From Mucor racemosus (lineage: Eukaryota > Mucoromycota > Mucoromycetes > Mucorales > Mucoraceae), in assembly GCA_027405735.1 (NCBI GenBank), contig JAPEHQ010000006.1:2046001-2110000 (forward strand): a stretch of DNA of 64,000 nucleotides. The letters run 5' to 3'. Below are positions 35,641 to 47,326 of this stretch, piece by piece (the first letter of the stretch is position 1; every line of letters starts with the position of its first letter). The notes beneath the pieces are model-generated. The model ran no database searches. It was not told the DNA's origin and worked only from the letters and a program-made list of their open reading frames with translations. The position numbers and the translations under genes are program-made.

Positions 35641-35880
35641 TAAAAAATGCAATGGAATTTTGAGAATGGCACGATGCTCATGTACAAACCAATTTGTGCT
35701 CATTAGCTCATAAGATCAGCTTATTATGCTCATGGTCAGATTTTATTACTACTATGCACAAATAGGGATAACGATAATGCTTACAAACAATTCTACTATT
35801 ATGCACACATGGGATTAATGTCATGCACATAGACAGAATCTATAATTCTGCACATCATACAGGCTTAGCGTTGTGCTTGT
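35641..35880. repeat. Degenerate tandem repeat, period about 48 bp
   Basis: Three clear units at 35737-35784, 35785-35832 and 35833-35880 each contain an ATTCTA/ATTTTA-type start, a TATGCACA-like block and a TxATGC block at the same phase. Two weaker units precede them. There are no conserved ends or spacers, so it is not a CRISPR. Confidence 0.45.
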
Positions 35881-36829
35881 CTGCAGTATTTTTTTTATGT
35901 TAATGTGCATCTTGTTATCTTTTTGGCCATATTCAGTGGGCACAACAGCTCAGGCTATAGTGTGTAGCCCACCGCGGTATAACGAAACCATCTTGTGCAG
36001 CACAGGTCGGCCGTAGTACTTTGCTTCTTCAAAAACTCTCGGTCTGGTGTGTTCCACCAAGTACCGTAGTATGTTATCATCATCTTCTACAGTATCAGTC
36101 CATCTTACAATCTATGGACTACTACGACATGTATTGAAGTGCAAAGTATTGATATCGGATACTATAAATAAGAAACTTCTAGCGTACTAAGTTTATCCAG
36201 CAGAAATTATTAACAAGAACCTTTGGACTTCAATTATGACACCATATTATTTCATCCCAGCGGTTAATTAATCGAATAGCTATCAAATCAATATCCAAGC
36301 ACATTTAGCGCATCATTGAAACAAAAAAACTCACAAGCTCGGTAAGAACGGTTAAATTATGATTGATCCATTTCAATCCATAATACATTACCATCAAACA
36401 GATCTAATGGTTCAATAGTATCTTAAATTACATCTCAGGATCTCAATGTCAAATCAATATAAAAGGCCATACTTTTATATCTAAATAAACGATATCTTGT
36501 TTTTATTATACAGTTGAAGAACCGATTTATTACTCATTCTCTTTTAATTGTATTCTTTTTTAAGTATTATTTATCAAACATGAAAAAAATATAGGACGCA
36601 ACAGGTAGTTTTATTGGACAGAAATATCATGTTTTGCTGACGATTTTCTCAATTCACAGTAATTTGTGAAAGTAGAATTATAAATTTTTATACAGAATAT
36701 ATTTAAATCTACCATCATGTATAATTGAAGGTTAATTGGATCAATATTCACAAGGATGGGATCTTTTTCTTTGTTTTCTGCAGTTGTAAATATTAGTTTA
36801 TTATTTTGCAAAACTTAAAACTCAATATC
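35881..36829. other. Intergenic
   Basis: AT-rich. A GC-richer island lies at 35935-36060 (GTGGGCACAACAGC, AGCCCACCGCGGTA), of unknown meaning. No gene recognised. Confidence 0.4.
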
Positions 36830-37910
36830 CAGGGCTTAATTTCTGTATTCACAAGATAGATCTAATTGATTGCTACTCTGTATTTTTTGTTTCAGCCAAA
36901 AATATTGATTTTTCATCGAGATAGTCAAAATAATAGTCAATATCACAGCTTACAGCTTATGATAACTGGGTTCCAAAATTTATTTTAAAAAAAGGGCGAA
37001 AAATGATGAAAAAAACAAAATCGTTTAATTGCTCATGAACTGCAAAGTAAGTCGATCTAGTATAATAAATAGTTTTTGTACAGTTTGGGATTCTGTATCC
37101 ATCTAAATAAAATTCAGACAAATATTTCACATTAAGTTTTGCGTAAAATGCAATTGAAATTTTGGAGGTTTTTTGAAGATACACATCACTTTTTATAAAC
37201 ATGTTTTAAAAATAGTTTTTGAAAATAATGCGCAAAAAAATTATATATCGATTAAGCCATTGCTGAACCTTCTAGCTGCAGTTTTCGTAGAGAAAACAAG
37301 ATTTTTGTAACTTTTTTTTTTTCAGATTCAGAATTTGGGATGAGGGTATATAAGGGAAAATTGGAAGCTAGAAATGGAGGTACCTTTTTGTACACATTTT
37401 TTATAATATCTCCACGAAAAATCAATATTTTGAAAAACTCTAAATTGAGTCCGAGATAGCTTAACGAGCTTAATGACATGAATGCAAAAAAAATGTTGCT
37501 CAATTTAGCCAATATTTTGAAACCTACTATAAAAATCCCCAAAAAAATAAAAAAAAATAAAAGTGCTCAGAATTTTTTTATATTAAAATATGTTATAGAG
37601 CGCTTTAAAACAGGTAAGTTTCATTATTAAAAAGTTTTAGTATAGCTTAATGTTTTCTGGAGATATGAAGCCTCAAAGTTTTCAATCCTTTAGCAGTGAA
37701 ATACGCGTAAAAAATCTGAAACCTTAGCACTGAAAAATTAATACCAACTGTAAAAAATAGGATATTTCCGGATACTTGTTTTTGAATTACAGGTGAGTAT
37801 CTCAGGTACATTGGCATATATTTTTTTCTTGGTGTTATTTAGTGAAAAAAAAAATAGAGCAGAGATGAAAAGTTGGACCTATGTTTTTGTGAGATAAAAA
37901 TTATTTTCAG
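36830..37910 (-). mobile_element. Dispersed repeat R1, copy C (reverse orientation)
   Basis: Reverse complement of R1 from about 12,330 back to 10,480 of copy A, without the solo LTR. The empty site reads through ACCCTCATCCC once, near 37345. It contains all the R1 landmarks (TTTTTCGTGGAGATAT, TGTACCTGAGAT) on the minus strand. It is truncated at both ends relative to copies A and B. Confidence 0.7.
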
Positions 37911-40607
37911 GAACAGGTAACTTCCTGAGATCAATAAAGGGATGATATGCTCTCTATACAAAATGATGCTTCTTCTTACACAAAGTGCACAGACAAATGT
38001 CAACTGGCTGTATCATATAATGTGAGCATAAAAGAAGCTTATTTACGGTTGATATACATATCCTGTTATGTATATATTTCTACTGCAGGTTTTCTAATGT
38101 TCATGACTTAATTAGTGAGAATGGCATCATACGTAAATTATTTTAAATAAAGATTTTCCTAATCGAGTGATCAGACAGGTTTACATAGCTTCCTAAAGTC
38201 CTGGTATATCTTTGGTTACTTTCAATGCTAACCATAATCTATTCGTATTCTATCAAAACTGTAATAAATTGAAAAATGTATCATTCTTCCCGAGAGTCGC
38301 CACAGGTATATCACAAATATATAATAGATTTTTGCCCATTCCTGGAGTCTAGTAACACAGAGCTGACTTTAAGCAGCCATTTTAGGATTTTACATCTGAC
38401 TGAAGTCAACAGAGTGCATATAATCGAGAATTTCTATATAATCGTAAGCCACTCTTAATAAAAATTAGTCATTGATGATTGATACAATTATAAAAATTTC
38501 GCTTAAATAATCTATAAATCAAGTTTCAACATAAAAATGTGGCTATTATATTTTAAGAAAAAAAAAAAGGTGAGTTGTATTTTGTGTACATATTTTAGAT
38601 GCATGTATTTATGTTAATCTGGCATCTTCTAGTAAATTGCTATGATATCATAAACCAACTTACAGCCTATAGTACCAAGAAATAAAAATGGGTTGCATGT
38701 TAATAATTTTCGATTATAAATAGATTAAGGATAGTCTTAAATATGAAATACTAAATCAAAAGTTGGTTGGTATGGAGAATGATCTGATTATTTTAGAGAG
38801 CCATTACGAAATGTCGAGAGAAGAAAAGAACCTTATAAATTATGTAAGCTTCTTTAATATACACTAATCGCAGCAATATAACCGTTTCGCGTCTTATGTT
38901 TGTTGACATCAGGTGTTCAAATCTTAGTATTCCTCGAATTATAAAATTCTCCGTGTACGCGTATTTGTGTTACTATCAAAGATAAGCTCAACGTTTGAAA
39001 CATGCAATATAAAAAGAAAAACGTAATACAACAGTAAAAAATAAATAAAAATAAAGGCATGTTTCCATAAATCACTCCGTATTTTACCGTTATAAAGCGA
39101 CCCTTTTCTTATCAACATTTCCCGAGTATTTCATAACGTGTGCAAGTGAAAACAATAATTTTTGTTTGGGAAGCCATAGACATTAATAATGAATGGTGTT
39201 GTGCAAGGGCAAGGGAATAAACAACATGTTTTTTTTGATAATTCCCGCAAATTTCCTTTGTGTGCCTTCAAAAAAAAAAAAAAAAAAAAAAAGCATGACC
39301 GCATAGTAAATTGGAATCGTAAAAGCCCCTCCTCCCCCCCTACCCCACCGCCTTCCTCTCACAGTTCCCTCGGGATAAATATACCTTTTTAGACAGCAAA
39401 TCCACGACCACATTTTCAACTATTAACTTACATGATTTATTTATATAAACATGGGTGTTTTGTAATAGTATCATTGGAAGCAAGTGTAAAAAAGAAAAAG
39501 AAAAAGAAAAAAAAAATTGGTTTTTGTATAACAATTTCAATACAAGAGATCACCTTATAACAAAACTTTCTTTTTTGTTCTAGTTGCTGTGGTACCAAAT
39601 TCATCAGTTCATTAATTTCGAATTTACAACAAAAATATTCATGTTTGTAATGATCATAAATCTTCAATCTTCAATATAGATACACCCGTACCTTCATCTT
39701 TTTGATAGCCGCATGTAATTTTTTTCTCCATATTTTATGAAAAAATGTGGGGCGGGAGTGGGGAAGGAATAATCCAAACCAGTTATTTAGCAGCGTATTT
39801 TAAAAAACAAGGTGATGAATTTTAGTGTTTGTTACACGATACCACGTTATTTTTCTGTTTGTTCAAGACCATTTGATCAAAAAGTATAAACATGCACTGT
39901 TGGTAAAATTTGTGTCAAAATTCCCATTCAAACTGTTGTTTTAGCCGACCAATTACTGATGGGCAGTACTGTCTATATCAGGCATATCTTTAAGTGTCCA
40001 TTACAGTGAATAAAAAATGAATGTTGATGAAATATATAGGTCATTCCTTGTAAGACATGAGAATAATAAAACTTCCCCACATTAACATTTTTATTATTCC
40101 GCAATATTCTAATTTATTCAATGGAGCTATTGTATCAACCATCCTTGTAATGTTTATACATATTTGCGGGAGAGGATTTCAAAAGAAAACAAGACCCTGC
40201 AAAATGTATTTCATAATGATTTTACAGTGGATCTACCAGAATAAAAAAGGGTTCAAAGATTTACACACACACACACACACTAAGAATATACAAGGTTATT
40301 CCAATATTATAAAATGCAACTAATTTCATTTTATTCCTCATATTGAGAAAAACCCTTTTTTTTTGTTTAGTTGTAATTTTATTGGATGTTTTGATAGAAT
40401 ACCGCACGCTCCCACACTCATGACTCTACATTTCACTAATCTACCGAATCGAGAGGACGGAGAGGGGTTTAGTGACCCTGAGAAAATCGTTTGAATACCA
40501 ATATAAAGACGGGAAGTTGTTGGAATAAGAGAAAAACCCTGTTTAAAAACTGTTCTTGTTGTTGTTCTTTCTTTTCCCTTTCTTCTCTCTTTCAATTTAT
40601 CAAGTAA
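37911..40607. other. Intergenic and promoter of the WRKY-type gene
   Basis: AT-rich. It holds an A22 tract (39270-39291), a CA microsatellite (40264-40280) and a TATA-like AATATAAAG at about 40500. A short coding-like stretch is listed separately at 38725-38860. Confidence 0.5.
38725..38860 (+). pseudogene. Possible orphan exon, coiled-coil-like
   Basis: Between an acceptor-like AAATAG and a donor-like GTAAGC the frame reads IKDSLKYEILNQKLVGMEND and then LIILESHYEMSREEKNLINY. It is helical and protein-like. No continuation was found on either side. It may be a relic or chance. Confidence 0.2.
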
Positions 40608-41217
40608 ATGTCTGATTTTAATTATACTTTGACAAAGGATGCTGCTAAAGCAGTACCATTGTATCATCATGAGCAAGTGCCATTTCATTCATTTTCTCGT
40701 CCTACTTCCAACAACAATAATACATCAAATGTCAATTTAATGTCTACTACTACATCACCTTTAATGACTAGTAATATGAAGCAAGAGCAGCAGCCAAACC
40801 CCATCTCGGGAGATCTTCAAGATATAATTTACAGTTATCAATCTCAACCTGAACTATTAAGATTAATATTATTAAGTAAATTAGAAGAAGATAAAAGGAG
40901 AGCAGAGGAAGCTAAATTAAGGGCTAAAGAACTTGATCTGTTACTTGTTCAACAGCAACAACAACAACAACAACAGCAGCAGCAACAACAACCTAGTAAC
41001 GAACACGATACTGCAATGTCATTTCCCAATAATAACAATAACAATACTAATACATCCTATCAAAATCAAACTTATAACAATTCATTTACAATGCATCCCA
41101 CACCACCAATGAGCACTAATTCATCAACAGATGGTAGAATGTATCATCACATGCGACGCACAAGTTTAGATGCAATTTTAGCGTCACCAACACATTGTGC
41201 ACCAGCACCAATTTTGC

Positions 41218-41249
<32 letters not shown>

Positions 41250-42014
41250 GGAAATCATAGAAGAGATTCTACATTGGGTTCATCATTCACTGGTAGTGCT
41301 GATTCAGATGAATTTGATGACCGAACATTCTCACCTATCCCCACATCCACAACTACTACTACTACTACCCCGGTCTCCGCTTCTTCACTGCTTCAAATGG
41401 ATAGGTATTTTTTGTTATCCCGAGTCAAAATCAATATTCATCATTACTAATATATTTAAACCTTAATTTTTATTTTTAGTTATAGTTCTGCTGCTGCTGC
41501 TGCTGTAGTCATGTCGTCACTTCAAAACAATAATAACAACAAGCAACATCCACTCTCACCAGACTATCATCTTGATGATGATTCGTTTACAAATTCATTA
41601 CACCACCATAATCAACACCAATTAGATAATCGTTCTCTTCTTAGTACTGCTGCCTCTGCGAGGTATGATTTCCCACCTAGACCTCGTAGAAGAAGAGAAA
41701 TGCAAGCCATTACTAAAATCGTTGAAACAAGGGAATATCCATACGTTGATGGCTATTTTTGGAAGAATAATGGCAATACAGTCCAAAAAAAGACTGGCAA
41801 TAAGAGTGTTTATTACAAGTGTTCCAACAGTAATAAGGTATGTTTTTTAAACTAGTAAAATACACGGGAATAAAAGAGATTAACCTGAATTGAATAATAG
41901 GGTTGTCCAGTCAATAAGACAGTAACCTGGAAGGACCAAGGCGAATACCTCATCAAATATCGTGGCGAACATCTTTTAGACTGTAATAAGGTCCAAAGAA
42001 TTGTTGATGTCTAA
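40608..42014 (+). CDS. WRKY-GCM1 superfamily zinc-finger transcription factor
   Basis: A 422-residue protein from three exons: 40608-41404, 41480-41837 and 41901-42014. The first 350 residues are low-complexity, with two poly-Gln tracts (CAG/CAA repeats near 40950-40990 and 41216-41248), poly-Asn and His-rich stretches and a short coiled coil. The DNA-binding domain is at the C-terminus. VDGYFWKNNGNTVQ takes the place of the plant DGYxWRKYGQK strand, followed by YYKC (C380), GCPV (C387) and GEHLLDC (H409, C413), a C-x6-C-x21-H-x3-C metal site. An intron splits the finger between residues 385 and 386. The family includes plant WRKY, GCM and FLYWCH factors. Targets are unknown. The ATG at 40608 follows a long pyrimidine-rich leader. 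Confidence 0.85.
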
Positions 42015-42239
42015 ATTCACCACTTTTGCGCCATTTTTATGTAACATATGTATGATCAAGCTCTCCCCACTCTCTTAATATTTTTTTCTATGTCATTTTA
42101 TTATTACCCATTACTGTATTTTTATGTTTTCTTCCCTTTGACATTCCAAACTGGATTTGGATTTCCGTTTTTTTTTTCTTTTTTCTACCACTTTTTCTTT
42201 CTATATGATGTAAATATTTATTTGAAAGTCTAGAAATCT

Positions 42240-42270
<31 letters not shown>

Positions 42271-43545
42271 CCTCCAAGTATCGAAATTTACCTCGAGTTC
42301 TTTGTTTTCACTAAAATTAGGGAAATTACCCTCAGAAAATAACGGCACTCTAATAAAATAAACCCTTTATTATCGCCGTTTTAATTGTTATTCATTCAAT
42401 TTATACAAAAACAGAGCAAATAACACAACAAAAATAAACCAAATTTTACTTAATTTCAGTTGAAATTAGCTATTTATGAGTAAATAATTCGAAACTGAAT
42501 AAAAGACAAGTATTTATTTCTATATTTTGATTTTAAAATCCATTATTTAGTACTACATTAAAAAATATGTACATAAAAACTAGTTTTGTTTCTTTTGTAT
42601 GAATATAGTTAAAACTTAAAGTTAGATATTAGATACTAAAAGTTCTGCAAAAAATAATTCTGTTGGATATTATACGCTCATCAACTAAGTAATAAAAACA
42701 TCTTAGAAAAGTGGGCCAAGATTAATTAACTCAGTGCATTAGATAAAATCGTCATTTTTTACGATCCTATGCTTTATCATAATTTAATGTTTGAATTTTA
42801 GCAGCAGCTTCAGTTCATTGATTGATTACATGATCTTTCTATTGATATGTCGTTGAATGCAGACAGCACCTGATACATATGACAATGGCATTCAACTCCG
42901 CGTGTCAAATGTACATTTTGAATGCATGTATAATGACTTTGTTATGAATTGAACGCTCGGAAGGATATTCTTTGTTTGTATTTATAATCGCTCTGACCAT
43001 TTTTTGTATTTATTCTATCAGATTAGGCAAATTATGCCTTTTGCAAAAATAAATGGTTTATTGCGTAAATAAGCATGATTTGATGCAATAGAAACTCCTC
43101 CGTATTTCTTTTCTTTTGTCCTGAATGATCAATTATCTGATAGGACATTCCAAACATATCCAATTACTCAAAATGAAGTTTGCTCAACAAGTTAATTAAC
43201 AAAAGACTTAAATGATCCTGTCCAACGTAATTAGTGCACATAAAAGAGGGATATGATTTGATATACAACATAAATTAATGTTATTTCGTGTAATAGTAAG
43301 CGGAATAGAGGCAGGTTCGACAGTTGCAGATATTACTGTATTTATATAATTAATTACTATATCGAGTAATTTATTAAATAAGGTACCCAATTTGAAAGTG
43401 GCGATGATTTTCTGTGCACTTCATTATAATGCCTCCTTTCTCATAGGAGATCTAAAATGTCAAAAAACGTATATATATATATAAAGCTATTTTGGCTCAA
43501 TTCCTTTTCGACTTGTTCAACTAAACTATTATTTATTAAATTAAT
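42015..43545. other. Intergenic
   Basis: 3' UTR of the WRKY-type gene with a (TAA)n run (42239-42260), then AT-rich DNA with no recognised gene. Confidence 0.5.
43471..43485 (+). promoter_or_regulatory. TATA box
   Basis: An alternating TA run ending in TATAAA lies about 60 bp before the ATG of the phosphoesterase gene. Confidence 0.5.
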
Positions 43546-45041
43546 ATGGTCTTGCTTAAATCTCTTACTTACATTGCTGCTAGTGTTTTCCTTTTAAATA
43601 CTGCTTCTGTCAATGCTGCTCCAATGAATGAAGCACAGCCTCTTACCAAGAGAGGTTCTAATTTACATGGCAAATTTCTTCACATTACAGGTACCTTTAC
43701 ATAGGTTTAAGCAATAACATGTATATTAAATTTAATAATAGATATCCATATCGACCCCAAATACTTGGAAGGTGCCGACCCTGATTCGTATTGTCATAAG
43801 CATGGCAAAAAACGATCCTCAGAAACTGGTAAATACGGTGCATTAGGTACTGATTGCGACTCTCCTGAAGCTCTTGTCGACGCTACATTTGATTTTCTCA
43901 AAGAATCAATTAGAGATATTGATTTTATCATTTATACTGGTGATACTGCACGACATGTGAGTTCATTTAAATTGTACAACACACTGTTACATGGAGACTA
44001 ACTTGTAATTTTTAAGGATCGCGATGATGATTTGCCCAGAACTCAAAGTGAAGTAGTAGATGCTCATTCTACCGTTATGAAATACTTTCAAAAAGCATAC
44101 AATACTGATAATGTTCCCTATGTCCCTACTATTGGTAATAATGATGCTTATGATCACAACGATGTCGAAAAGAATGACAAGATTTTCAAAAAACTCGAGT
44201 CAATTTGGGAACCCCTTGGCCTCAATTTGACTTCCGCATTTACTTCTGGTGGTTACTATGTTCAAGACGTAATCAAAGGAAAACTTACCATTGTTAACTT
44301 GAATACAATGTACTTTTATAAAAAAAACGACGAGGTTGATGATTGCAGTTCTTCAAGTAGTCCTGCTGCTATTGAGATGAAATGGTTGACTTATATCTTG
44401 AAGCATTATTCTAAAAAGAGTGGTCATCAACTTTATTTGATGGGTCACGTTCCCCCTATTGATGATGATGGTTCCAAACTTTACAAGTCTACTTGTTACA
44501 AACAATATATGAAATTGCTCGGTAAATACGGTAGTACCATTTCTGGTCACTTTACTGGACATACCAACAGTAAGTATTGATTTATTTATATCGAAAGAAG
44601 CATTATATTAATTTATGGTATTTAGATGATAATTTGAATGCTATTATTCCTTCTTCTTCAGGTGGTAAATACTCTTTCCTTGCCGCAGATGACTCTGATG
44701 CAAGTGATATGAAGAAAGAATTACGTAAAACTTCTGTTGGTCTTTTCAATGCACCCTCTATTATCCCCGTGAATAACCCAGCCCTTCGTGTGTATACTTA
44801 TAATACCAAGGAATCCGATGGTTACCCTGTAGGTATCATTCGTGATTGGGATCAATATTATGTTGATCTTGATAAAGCAAATGATGATGAGAAGGTTGAA
44901 TTTGAACTTGAATACAGTGCTTCTGATCTCTATGGCGTCGATCATTTTGATGGTGCTGGTGTCGGTGAGGCCATTTTGAACCTTGCTAATGACAAAGCTG
45001 CTCGTAAATTATATAAAAAGTATGCAAAGGTTTCTTCTTAA
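43546..45041 (+). CDS. Secreted or vacuolar endopolyphosphatase / sphingomyelinase-like metallophosphoesterase (PPN1-like)
   Basis: A 442-residue protein from four exons: 43546-43690, 43742-43956, 44017-44569 and 44626-45041. The N-terminus is a signal peptide or anchor (KSLTYIAASVFLLNTASVNA), followed by a KR processing-type site. The calcineurin-like metal ligands appear in order: DIHID (D-x-H), TGDTARH (GD), GNNDAYDHN (GNxD), LMGHVPP (GH) and a final GHFTGHTN. The block DIHIDPKYLEGADPDSYCHK with GALGTDCDSP and PRTQSEV matches the endopolyphosphatase/acid sphingomyelinase-like family. Yeast Ppn1 cuts polyphosphate in the vacuole. Substrate choice here cannot be decided from sequence. The length is shorter than Ppn1. 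A TATA run lies 60 bp upstream. Confidence 0.87.
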
Positions 45042-46070
45042 ATGATCAGCCACCATAACCAAACCTCCTTTCCTCGCTAATTAAGATTATTGTCTCCTTC
45101 ATTTTCGTCTACCCCCTTTTTTCACCGATTTTTTGCATTGTATATTGCTGGCCAGTTATCAATGTATATATTACATACAATTGCACATTTCGCTTACTAC
45201 TTTTTTTTTTCTGTTTTTACAATCATCACCTCCTGCTCTTTAATTTATTACAATCAAACTTTTGTCAATGTTAGAAATTTACCAAAAAAAGTAAATGAAA
45301 ATTTACTACAATTCACATTTAATTATTTTTTGTCTATAAATGGGATGCGCATCCACTATATTGATTATTTTGTTTTTATCGCTATTATTATAATTGTCGT
45401 CTTTCGTTTTTTTTTCTTGCCATTTAGCATAATTCTGATAATATCAAGTGGCATCATGTCATTACACATTTATACTGACAATTTATATTTAACTTCCCGT
45501 AGGTTTTTGGTGGCATTTGTTTGGTTCAAAATGCTTTAACGATATCTAAGTATCAGATTTTTTTCTGGGTACCATATCTTTCGTATTTCTCGACAGTTCA
45601 AAGTATTTGGTATATTAACTATTGCCGATTACAATGCTGATTTATATCTACCTATAGCAATTTAGCTTTCTGAAATACATCGACTATTGATGGAGAAAAT
45701 GAAAAAAAGATGCAAAATAAAATGGTAATCAGTTCGTCCTGATATTTTTCGTGAGCACCCATGGCACAATACTCATATTTGGAATTAGAATTTGACCATC
45801 TAATGCTTTGGATAAGGATTTTACATTGAAATACATACAAATGTGCAAAAAAAAAACAAGCGCGTGATTTACAAATAATTCTCTATTAAATGTTGAGTAA
45901 AAATTCTTTGGGTTATCGTATGAAATATGCCCTGAATATGAAAAAATGCGAAAAAATTCTTCATCAATAAGATCAATTGATAAGCTTTATATCATCATGT
46001 AGATACACAAACATACGGTCAAATAAAGTATATCTATTGGAGATATATATATGTTGTAGTTTTATATTCG
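45042..46070. other. Intergenic
   Basis: 3' UTR of the phosphoesterase gene and AT-rich DNA. The frame at 45090-45539 is T-rich and not protein-like. Confidence 0.5.
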
Positions 46071-46760
46071 TTTTATGAACAATGATTTAGAAATGCTCAA
46101 GCAAGAATTTTTTTGAAATTTGACAACCAACGATGTCCATATAATATTTTGCGACCAAGGTTTACATTTAGGTCAATAATCCAGAAATCTTGTTATAGAA
46201 TTTATTCTATCAAAAATTTAAAAAGAGTCTAAAAACTTATTCAAGAAACAAAGTTTTATGATTTTCTTCTATTTTTTCTGATATTTACGGTATATCAAAA
46301 AGGATTCTACCCAAATCAATCAGCGAAATACGTGTAAAAATCTGAAACATTAGCGCTAAAAAATTAATAGCAACTGCAAAAAATAAGATATTTTTAGATA
46401 CTTACTTTTGGATTAAAGTTGATTATCTCAGGTACATTAATATATAATTTTTTCTTGGTATTATTTAATAAAAAAAAATAATAGAGCAGAGATGAAAAGC
46501 GAGACCCAGTTTTTAAGGAAAAAGCAGTAAATTCACGCATTTCTGAGACTTTCGCGAGATATAGAATATGTTTAAGAATAGATAGCATAATGCAATCTAT
46601 TTATATTCATTTAACAGAGTATAGACTATGTCCTAGAAGGTATTTAGTATGGAGTTGGCTATAGAAAAGAGGGCATGCTCCAATTTTGAAGATTGAAAAC
46701 TATGAAAATTCAAATTTTGCCCGAGCAAGTACCTACAAAAAAAAAACCATACAAAATTTC
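46071..46760 (-). mobile_element. Dispersed repeat R1, copy E (reverse, internally deleted)
   Basis: 46310-46760 is the reverse complement of R1 around 10300-10740 of copy A. 46071-46310 matches the far part of copy B (about 62935-63120, including GTTGTCAAATTTCAAAAA and CTTGCTTGAGCATTT). The ~1.5 kb between these blocks in copy B is missing. This joins the two halves of the R1 consensus. Confidence 0.6.
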
Positions 46761-47326
46761 AGATTCCTCCACGAAATTTAAATTTATATTATTCGATTTA
46801 TAATTCAAAGTTGTGCATAAGATGTTCTGAATGCTAGCCAATCTTACTATATACTTTGTTGTATATACAGGATTTAAATATTTTATCATTTTTTCAGATT
46901 GGCATTTATTATTTCAAACCCAGCTATACGTATATATACCATAGATTTGGAATAGAAATCACATTTTCTCGATGGAAAATCAATATTTCCTTGAAAACTT
47001 TTAAGCGTGTGATATAAAACATCTATATCTATCATATGCACACGCTAAAAAGTAGTTTTATATTACAGAATTTGTAGATTCTTAACTATGTATCCACATT
47101 GCGGGCATATAACCATATAGGGAAAACATAATTGTGGACAAATAGCTATCCCCAATTAGTTTGCTGGATCAAAACTGTGCTTGAGAGGCATGAGTGCATG
47201 ATCAAAGAACCCAAAAGAGGCACGCCACTGTGACCTTTTATCCTAAACTAACATTTTCCAGAGAAAAAAAAAATATTATGAAAAAAAAAGAAGCAATGAT
47301 TCAGAACCTTCTTTTAAGATTTAAAC
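46761..47326. other. Promoter region of RRP5
   Basis: AT-rich, no gene seen. Confidence 0.4.

Noticed and set aside
35641..35880. Regular repeats as a CRISPR array
   Set aside because: The units are adjacent and diverged with no spacer structure, and the genome is eukaryotic.
39183..39667. Overlapping frames around the A22 tract before the WRKY-type gene
   Set aside because: They are created by homopolymers; no protein-like sequence outside Lys and Phe runs.
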